Of a DNA stretch of 64,000 bases, positions 58,684-64,000 are shown piece by piece (within the stretch, counting starts at the first letter, position 1; every line of letters starts with the position of its first letter). Made by a program: the position numbers and the translations under genes. Below the pieces are notes generated by a model. It made no database searches. It had not been told where the DNA came from and worked only from the letters and a program-made list of their open reading frames with translations. This DNA comes from Microcystis panniformis FACHB-1757 (lineage in GTDB: Bacteria > Cyanobacteriota > Cyanobacteriia > Cyanobacteriales > Microcystaceae), in NCBI RefSeq assembly GCF_001264245.1, contig NZ_CP011339.1, positions 3,720,001 to 3,784,000 of the forward strand. Reading direction: 5' to 3'.

Positions 58684-61233
58684 ATGCCATTTCAAAATCA
58701 AGTTCTGAAAAAGCTATTTAAAGGAATTTTGCAGAATGAATCTGTTGAATTTAATAGCGATTTAACCGAATGTTTATCAATTGATAAGGCAGTTGCCTAT
58801 TTGCCACTACCTCTTTCTGATCGCCAAAAGGATGCTCTATACAATGCTTGGCGGCGTGAAATTTCCTATATCCAGGGACCTCCTGGTACGGGGAAGTCTT
58901 ACACTATCGTAGCAATAATGATTTCAGCCTTACTGCTAAACAAAAAAGTATTATTTGTTTCTCAAAAAAAGGCTGCTATTGATGTCGTTCGTAGAAAATT
59001 AGAAGATTTTTTGGGTAAAAACACCGTCATTTACGTAGGCTCTGAAAGCCAAGAACGTAAGCAGCTTCAAGCTTATATTGAAGCAAAATCTTCGGGAGTT
59101 AATGCACATAATTTACTTAGTCATATTTCTAAGCAGAAACAAGAACTTGATTCCTTGCATCAAGAAATTATAGATCTAGATCAAGGGCTTGCAAAGCACA
59201 GAGATCAATTGAAAAGAGCTTTAGATACAGAAAATGAATTCTATCGGGCGAACGATCTATATCTAAAAGAAAGAAATCATTTTGCTGATATCTTTGACCG
59301 AAACTACACAAAGCAACTTGATTTAAGAGAGGAAGAAATTCATGAATCAGGTAAAGATTGGTTCATAAAAAATATTGATAAACTTCAAAAAAAACTCTCA
59401 TCAGGGAATCTTAAGCGTAAAGATTTTATTTATATAAGACGCTTCTACAAGCAGTGTGTTGATGGACTAAAAGCTGACAAGACTAGATTTTCAAGAAATG
59501 AACTCGGTCAAATTCCTCTATATCTAGAATTGCTCTTTAAAGTGAATAGTTCTTATACCGAATCTGTATCTATTCGACGTAGAATTAATCCTAGTTTAAG
59601 TCAAATAAGGAAAGTGATTCAGCAGCAAGAGCAAGTCTTGCTAGATAAAAAGAGACAATATATTAAGCAGCTAATTGAATATCAATTTACCAGAAACTTA
59701 CAACAGAATCAAAATGTCACTGATGCATTTCGGAAGCTTCTAAGGTGGACAAATCAAACTAGAGTCTTGGAAGCCATGAGTAGGATTGACTACAACAGAC
59801 TTACCAGTGTTTTCCCGCTTTGGGCTGGTGAAATTAAGGATATTGGTCAATTTCTACCTTTTCAAAATGAAATCTTTGATCTCGTCATTGTTGATGAGGC
59901 TTCTCAAGTCAATATTGCAGAAATAATACCTGCTTTTTATAGAGGTAGAAGCTTTTGTGTGGTAGGAGACGATAAGCAACTTGGCTTAAATGCAGCAGGT
60001 TTATTCTCACTGAATAGAAAGTTTGAAAGACTTATTTGGAACCATTGCTTTGCAGGATTGAATCAGGTTATTTCCTATGAAAAAGCAGAAGGAAAGGATC
60101 TAATTGTAAGCAAATCTTCAATTCTTGATTTTATTATAAATCAAGATAATTACTTTACCATTCCAAAAGTGACTCTCAATGAACACTTTCGTTCTATGCC
60201 TCAACTAGCTAGATTTACAAGCAAAACCTTTTACGACGATAGCCTATTAATTATGACAGAGGTAGGTAAAAACGTTAATAAGTCTTGCTTTGAGGCAGTT
60301 GAGGTTGGTGGTCAAAGAGAATTGACTACAAAATTTGTTCCTGAAGAAATTGAAGAACTCATCAACAAGCTCAGTGGCTTGATCCGTCAAAATAGCTACC
60401 TACAAGAACCATTGAGTCATCATGGCTTTACGATTAGAAATAAACCAACAATTGGGGTTTTGTCGTTCTTAACTCAGCAAAGAAATGCCATTAGAGAACG
60501 ACTTCAAGAAAAATTTTCTGATGATGAATGGAAAGATTATCAATTGTTTGTTGGCACACCTGAAGAGTTTCAGGGAAATGAAAAGAACATAATAATTATA
60601 ACTCTAGGGCTTGATGGAACTAACAATAGATGGGCAAAAGGTCACTATGAAAACCCTAATCGGTTTAATGTAGCAACCAGTCGCGCTGTAAATTATACCT
60701 ATCTTATCTATGGCGGAATACCTAAAACTGCTCATTTACTAAAGGAGTATTTGCAGAATTTCGGTTATCCAGTTAATGAAGGTAGCTTGGTAGAACCCGT
60801 TCAACAACAAACAGTTTTAGACAACAGGCTCAGTTGGAGATTTGATGAATCAAAAGTTGAATCTGAATTTGAGTTTAAGGTACTAGAGTACCTCAAAGAA
60901 TTTGTTCAGAGTCATGGCTCTGAATCATTGAAAATTTATAATCAGGTTGAGAGTTGTAGCAAACGACTGGATTTTGTTATCTTTAACTCTCTAAACGAGG
61001 AATGTTGTGCAATAGAAGTTGATGGTGTACATCACTTTGCTGAAGGTGGCTACACCTACTCCGAAAGTCATCTCTCACGGATTGATATCCTTCAACGGGC
61101 TGGTTGGAAGATTGTTCACGTTCCTTATCATAAGTGGTACAGCAAGGGTTGGCTGTGTGATAGAGATGAGCCTGATTTTCTCGATACAGTTTCAGATCTG
61201 TATCGGCAGCTTAAATCAGTTTTGGCGATCTAG
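58684..61233 (+). CDS. SF1 (DNA2/Upf1-like) helicase fused to a C-terminal PD-(D/E)XK nuclease
   Basis: 849 aa. Helicase motifs: Q-motif LPLSDRQKDAL, Walker A GPPGTGKS (65-72), DEAS at 404-407, VVGDDKQLG (426-434), NEHFRSMPQL, EFQGNEKNIIIITLG and NVATSRAV near 662-669. A long coiled coil (residues about 140-350) is inserted between motifs I and II. The C-terminal 110 residues are a Vsr/MTES_1575-like nuclease: Asp763 in RLDFVIF, Glu778 in AIEVDGVHHF, then RIDILQRAGWKIVHVPYHKW. Both active sites look complete. Fusions of this type occur in anti-phage and anti-plasmid systems. I cannot match the three-gene set to a named system. Confidence 0.88.
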   Translation: MPFQNQVLKKLFKGILQNESVEFNSDLTECLSIDKAVAYLPLPLSDRQKDALYNAWRREISYIQGPPGTGKSYTIVAIMISALLLNKKVLFVSQKKAAIDVVRRKLEDFLGKNTVIYVGSESQERKQLQAYIEAKSSGVNAHNLLSHISKQKQELDSLHQEIIDLDQGLAKHRDQLKRALDTENEFYRANDLYLKERNHFADIFDRNYTKQLDLREEEIHESGKDWFIKNIDKLQKKLSSGNLKRKDFIYIRRFYKQCVDGLKADKTRFSRNELGQIPLYLELLFKVNSSYTESVSIRRRINPSLSQIRKVIQQQEQVLLDKKRQYIKQLIEYQFTRNLQQNQNVTDAFRKLLRWTNQTRVLEAMSRIDYNRLTSVFPLWAGEIKDIGQFLPFQNEIFDLVIVDEASQVNIAEIIPAFYRGRSFCVVGDDKQLGLNAAGLFSLNRKFERLIWNHCFAGLNQVISYEKAEGKDLIVSKSSILDFIINQDNYFTIPKVTLNEHFRSMPQLARFTSKTFYDDSLLIMTEVGKNVNKSCFEAVEVGGQRELTTKFVPEEIEELINKLSGLIRQNSYLQEPLSHHGFTIRNKPTIGVLSFLTQQRNAIRERLQEKFSDDEWKDYQLFVGTPEEFQGNEKNIIIITLGLDGTNNRWAKGHYENPNRFNVATSRAVNYTYLIYGGIPKTAHLLKEYLQNFGYPVNEGSLVEPVQQQTVLDNRLSWRFDESKVESEFEFKVLEYLKEFVQSHGSESLKIYNQVESCSKRLDFVIFNSLNEECCAIEVDGVHHFAEGGYTYSESHLSRIDILQRAGWKIVHVPYHKWYSKGWLCDRDEPDFLDTVSDLYRQLKSVLAI

Positions 61234-61275
61234 ATCTAGTCTGCCTCTAGACTCATCGCGTGGTGCCGAAAGCGG

Positions 61276-61360
61276 GCTAACAACGCGCTGGAGCGGACGG
61301 ACGGGAGATATTGGGGGTGATGCCGAGGCTATCTGCCGCCGCTCAGATCAACCGTTAGAC
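61276..61360 (+). other. Integron attC-like recombination site
   Basis: Ends GCTAAC (61276) and GTTAGAC (61360) match the R'' (xYYYAAC) and R' (GTTRRRx) cores. Inside, GCGCTGGAGCGGACGG pairs with CTGCCGCCGCTCAGATC with one unpaired G, like the extrahelical base that sets attC polarity. The central spacer is variable. It lies 43 bp after the helicase-nuclease stop, where a cassette's attC should be. No integron integrase is in the window. Confidence 0.5.
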
Positions 61361-61378
61361 TGCTCCCACTGTCAGTAT

Positions 61379-61480
61379 GATGGCCATCGCTGTAGGGTGC
61401 GTTCCCTAATGTGGCTCCTACTGCTCCACTAGCAGTAGGCTAATCTGGATAACACGCTTTTGGGCGTGATATACGGAAAG
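61379..61480 (+). repeat. 102-bp direct repeat, right copy
   Basis: Same sequence and orientation as 57131-57232 with a few differences. After it, TTTCCGTGTAATTAATAG continues what the left copy reaches only after an extra 65 bp. Confidence 0.85.
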
Positions 61481-61596
61481 TTTCCGTGTAATTAATAGTC
61501 CAGTAGGGTGCGTTAGACGGCGACAATCTCTGCTCTTACTTAGGACTAGCAATCCGTCGTAACGCACTACCCACGAGATATATTAAAAATAGCCTC

Positions 61597-61716
61597 GTAG
61601 GTTGGGTTGAGCGAAACAATACTGAGGCGAAAATAGCTTAATTCGCTTGAAAAAGCGAAACCCAACCACCCCAAAGGTTACTCTTTGTTGGGTTTCCTTG
61701 CGTCAACCCAACCTAC
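61597..61716. repeat. Palindromic element (GTAGGTTGGGTT type)
   Basis: Ends GTAGGTTGGGTT and AACCCAACCTAC, about 120 bp, with inner CGCTTGAAAAAGCG hairpin. It sits immediately before the higB remnant and may have removed its 5' part. Confidence 0.7.
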
Positions 61717-61728
61717 AATAATTGCTTA

Positions 61729-61863
61729 CCCGGATTGGTACTTCATGAACTGGCAGGGCAACGTAAAGGAACCTGGACGGTGAGAGTATCTGGAAACTGG
61801 CGGATCACTTTCACCTTTGACGGTGTTGATGCTTGTGATGTCGATCTTGAGGACTACCACTGA
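61729..61863 (+). pseudogene. higB: higB-like toxin, 3' remnant
   Basis: 45 codons read PGLVLHELAGQRKGTW, TVRVSGNWRITFTFDG, VDACDVDLEDYH and stop. This is the C-terminal half of the HigB/RelE-type toxin (VxxNWRITF, DYH end). The N-terminal half is missing; a palindromic repeat stands in its place. The stop overlaps the higA start, the usual higBA arrangement. The toxin should be inactive. Confidence 0.8.
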
Positions 61864-62162
61864 TGAAAATGCATAATCCACCACATCCTGGTGAAGTTCT
61901 TAAAGAACTTTGTCTCGAACCTTTGAATCTGACTGTGACTGAGGCTGCTGAAGCATTGGGTGTAAGTCGAAAAACCCTATCTGCCATCTTAAATGGTAGG
62001 GCAGGTATTAGCCCCGAAATGGCAATTCGCTTAGGGAAAGCTTTCGATACATCTCCTGAAAGTTGGCTCAATCAGCAAATGCAATACGATCTATGGCAAG
62101 CAGAGCAGACAATTGGCAATATCAAAGTCAAACGGCTATCAGTGCGATCGGCGATCGCGTAG
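61863..62162 (+). CDS. higA: HigA-family antitoxin (XRE helix-turn-helix)
   Basis: 99 aa. MKMHNPPHPGEVLKELCLEP, then the HTH LTVTEAAEALGVSRKTLSAI and LNGRAGISPEMAIRLGKAFD are the VapI/HigA signature. It should bind HigB and repress its own promoter. Its toxin partner upstream is truncated, so it is an orphan antitoxin. The last residues (SVRSAIA) are encoded by a GCGATCGGCGATCGCG stretch (HIP1-like), so the C-terminus may be extended by a repeat. Confidence 0.88.
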   Translation: MKMHNPPHPGEVLKELCLEPLNLTVTEAAEALGVSRKTLSAILNGRAGISPEMAIRLGKAFDTSPESWLNQQMQYDLWQAEQTIGNIKVKRLSVRSAIA

Positions 62163-62367
62163 GGTGCGTTAATTAAATGTAACGCACCACCCACGAGATA
62201 TATTAAAAATAGTATGATCGCAATCTTGTAGGGTGCGTTCCCTAATGTGGCTCCTACTGCCCCACCAATAGATTTTGGGGAACGCACCATGCTAGAGGAT
62301 TATAAAAATATCTGCCGTCGCACTCCAGCCCATCGCGGCTGAGTTCAACCGTTATCGAGAAAAATAA
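62163..62367. repeat. GTAGGGTGCGTT palindromes between higA and murB
   Basis: Two hairpins (GTAGGGTGCGTTAATT...AACGCACC and GTAGGGTGCGTTCCC...GGGAACGCACC) and a shared ACCCACGAGATATATTAAAA block also present near 61570. GGCTGAGTTCAACCGTTA near 62328 resembles the right half of the attC-like site at 61276-61360. No gene. Confidence 0.6.
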
Positions 62368-63245
62368 TTAAATCCCGTCAAATTCCCCTAAAACTTTCAC
62401 TTCTGGTTCTAACCAGAGAGACCAGCGATCGAACACTTGTTCCTGCACATGACGAATTAAACGCAGAATATCCGAGGCTTTTGCCGAACCAATATTCAGG
62501 ATAAAATTAGCGTGTAATTCTGATACTTGCGCTCCACCAATTTGATAACCTTTTAATCCCATTTCCTCAATTAAAGCCCCGGCAAATTGCGGTTTAGGAT
62601 TGCGGAAAACGCTACCACAACTGGGACGATCATAGGGTTGGGTACTTTTGCGATGGCGTAAATTATGGGTAGTAATTGCCATTATTTCCTCGCAATTATC
62701 GGTAGCTTCTAACTGAAATGTAGCTTCGATAACTAAACGTTGATCCCCTTGCAGAGAAGAACTGCGATAACTATAATTTAAATCTTCTTTGCTTACAGTT
62801 TCTAACTGACCATCGGGATTTAATACCAGCGCCCGCACTAATCGATCCGCCACACAGGAGGTGTGCGCCCCCGCATTCATGACCACAGCACCCCCCACCG
62901 TACCGGGGATACCCACCGCCCATTCTAGGCCCCTCCAGCCCCTTTTTGCCGCTCTCCAAGCTATTTTTGGCAGAGGTTCCCCCGCCGCTGCTGTAATCGT
63001 AGCAGTTTCGGCATCAAAACAACTCGATCGCAGATGGCGAGTATTGAGAACAAGTCCGGGTAAACCTCGATCGCTGATTAGTAAATTTGAACCAGCCCCC
63101 AAAACAGTCAAGGGCAACCCTTGCGATTGCCACCAAGCGAACACTTCTCTTAATTCCTCTAGATTAACTGGTTCGGCATACCATTGCGCTCTTCCCCCAC
63201 CCGGTAGGAAGTGAAATCAGCTAGAGAAACAGAGGTTTTAATCAT
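62368..63245 (-). CDS. murB: UDP-N-acetylmuramate dehydrogenase (broken by a 1-base frameshift near its start)
   Basis: The main frame has GAGSNLLISDRGLPGLVL, WAVGIPGTVGGAVVMNAGAH and YRSSSLQGDQRLVIEA. The C-terminal RPSCGSVFRNPKPQFAGALI and SELHANFILN belong to the type I or IIa MurB signature. As given, the first ATG in this frame is internal at 63144. The true start is ATG 63245 (MIKTSVSLADFTSYRVG). Adding one C to the C5 run at 63194-63198 gives VGGRAQWYAEPVNLEELREV and joins both parts into a 292-aa enzyme. MurB reduces enolpyruvyl-UDP-GlcNAc to UDP-MurNAc. murC lies upstream on the same strand. Confidence 0.88.
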
Positions 63246-63317
63246 AGGGTTTTAGGGGTTGGAAGTTATAAATTATGAATTATAAATTATGAATTGGGGG
63301 TTGGGGAGCAGAACGTA

Positions 63318-63349
63318 ACGTAGGTTGGGTTGAAGCATGAAACCCAACG
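63318..63349 (-). repeat. Core of the GTAGGTTGGGTTGAAGC palindrome
   Basis: 32 bp identical to the core of the elements at 7449-7572 and 9162-9249; no further similarity on either side. Confidence 0.65.
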
Positions 63350-63364
63350 ATCATGTTACTTATT

Positions 63365-63580
63365 TAGGGTCTGCTGAAAAAGTACGGGCGAAGCATTCGG
63401 ATAGAAAATCTGCGGTTTCACCGATAGGTTATTGCCCGAATGCTTCGCCCCTACAGGACGCGGGCCGATGAAGACGCAAGGTTTTGAACGACGATTCTCT
63501 CAAAATCTTACACCTGTTTCGCTCATACAGCCACAAAACCCCTACCTTGCCTACATTTCACATTTATTCAGCAAACCCTA
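63365..63580. repeat. MITE-like element with TAGGGTCTGCTGAA ends
   Basis: 216 bp between TAGGGTCTGCTGAA and TTCAGCAAACCCTA. Inside, GGGCGAAGCATTCGG (63386-63400) and CCGAATGCTTCGCCC (63436-63450) are a perfect 15-bp inverted repeat. No coding capacity. It separates murC from murB. Confidence 0.75.
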
Positions 63581-63610
63581 TTTAATACTGCTCACTTAAA
63601 AACTCAAATC

Positions 63611-63653
63611 TGATCACTGATCACTGATAACTGATAACTGATAACTGATAACT
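63611..63653. repeat. Tandem repeat (CTGATAA)n
   Basis: Six copies of a 7-bp unit CTGATAA/CTGATCA just after the murC stop codon. Confidence 0.8.
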
Positions 63654-63658
63654 AACTT

Positions 63659-64000
63659 CTATACTCTAACTGCTAATTGTTCGCGGTAAAGAGAGAGCAT
63701 TTCGGGGATAACTTGATTGAGATTGCCAGCACCGAGGAAGAGGGCTAGATCCCCTGGTTGGAGAATTTCTAGCAGGAATTGACCTAAAGAACTCAATTCG
63801 GGGTGATAGTAGGCGTTTTTATGGTGTTTTCTCACCTGTTCGACCACTTGCTGCCCAGTGACGTGATCGATATTCACTTCCCCGGCACTATAAATATCCG
63901 TTAAGACTACCACATCGGCGGAACTGAAAGCGGAGCCGAATTCCTCTAAAAAGGTAGTGGTGCGACTGTAGCGATGGGGTTGGAAAATAGCGATCGAACG
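63659..64000 (-). CDS. murC: UDP-N-acetylmuramate--L-alanine ligase, C-terminal part
   Basis: 114 codons, cut by the window edge. The frame reads RSIAIFQPHRYSRTTTFLEE, FGSAFSSADVVVLTDIYSAG and FLGAGNLNQVIPEML to the stop. QPHRYSRT and TDIYSAGE are the third (ligand-binding) domain of MurC. The enzyme adds L-Ala to UDP-MurNAc using ATP. The order murC-murB is common in cyanobacteria and means two consecutive wall-precursor steps are encoded here. Confidence 0.93.
   Translation of the reverse strand, partial: RSIAIFQPHRYSRTTTFLEEFGSAFSSADVVVLTDIYSAGEVNIDHVTGQQVVEQVRKHHKNAYYHPELSSLGQFLLEILQPGDLALFLGAGNLNQVIPEMLSLYREQLAVRV

Noticed and set aside
61019..61432. 137-aa frame overlapping the end of the helicase-nuclease gene
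   Set aside because: It is out of frame with the conserved nuclease domain and continues into the attC-like site and repeat; a shadow.
1..64000. tRNA or rRNA genes
   Set aside because: I looked in the intergenic spaces for cloverleaf cores and rRNA signatures and saw none; a tRNAscan run would settle it.

Overview
The window is a piece of a cyanobacterial chromosome. It carries photosystem and cytochrome b6f genes (psb28, petM), gun4, ycf66, a DnaB intein, the DUF1825 and DUF2949 families, frequent GCGATCGC (HIP1) sites, moderate-to-low GC, and intergenic arrays of 7-9 bp units such as CCCCACA. These features, with the dense MITEs, IS remnants and tandem Rpn/STAND genes, point most strongly to Microcystis aeruginosa or a close relative. 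That species call is inference from style; no rRNA or marker comparison was possible.

Layout. 1-9 kb is mainly housekeeping: an Fe-S cryptochrome/photolyase, a SUI1-like factor, TspO, a new 52-aa zinc ribbon, cobM, intein-containing dnaB, a GT-C glycosyltransferase and a GH10-like protein bracketed by inverted repeats. 9.3-11.5 kb holds a two-gene AAA ATPase plus candidate nuclease unit. 11.6-17 kb has alaS and a tandem triplication of Rpn-like genes. 17-29 kb is core (DUF192, petM, psb28, epimerase, gun4, lysA, cdaA, uppS, DUF1825, succinate-semialdehyde dehydrogenase, pdxA). 29.2-30.7 kb is a solo TnpB element. 30.7-36.4 kb has corA, a CHAT-FHA protein, holA between inverted MITEs, a WD40 remnant and ycf66.

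36.5-42.7 kb looks like a 6.1-kb composite mobile unit. Two same-orientation MITEs related to an ISL3 element bound it, and identical 8-bp flanks (CAAGAAAT) lie outside them. It carries two STAND-type ATPase genes, the first split by an intact-ended ISL3 copy that has its own 8-bp duplication, plus IS5 and IS607 remnants. A third STAND ATPase with 13 WD40 repeats follows. 46-56.7 kb is core and conserved-hypothetical again (LPG-synthase-like membrane protein, TPR protein, mutM, ccs1-ccdA, peptide ABC transporter). 57.1-61.5 kb is an accessory cassette between 102-bp direct repeats: a membrane coiled-coil protein, an unknown protein and an SF1 helicase fused to a PD-(D/E)XK nuclease, followed by an integron attC-like palindrome. 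This is the best candidate for an undescribed defence system. A higBA remnant, murB and the end of murC close the window.

Data quality: six genes (cdaA, pdxA, ycf66, two conserved hypotheticals at 48.4-49.5 kb, and murB) are broken by eight single-base losses. All lie in G or C runs, and each is repaired by adding one base. This looks more like homopolymer under-calling in the assembly than real gene decay, so these genes are described here in their restored form.
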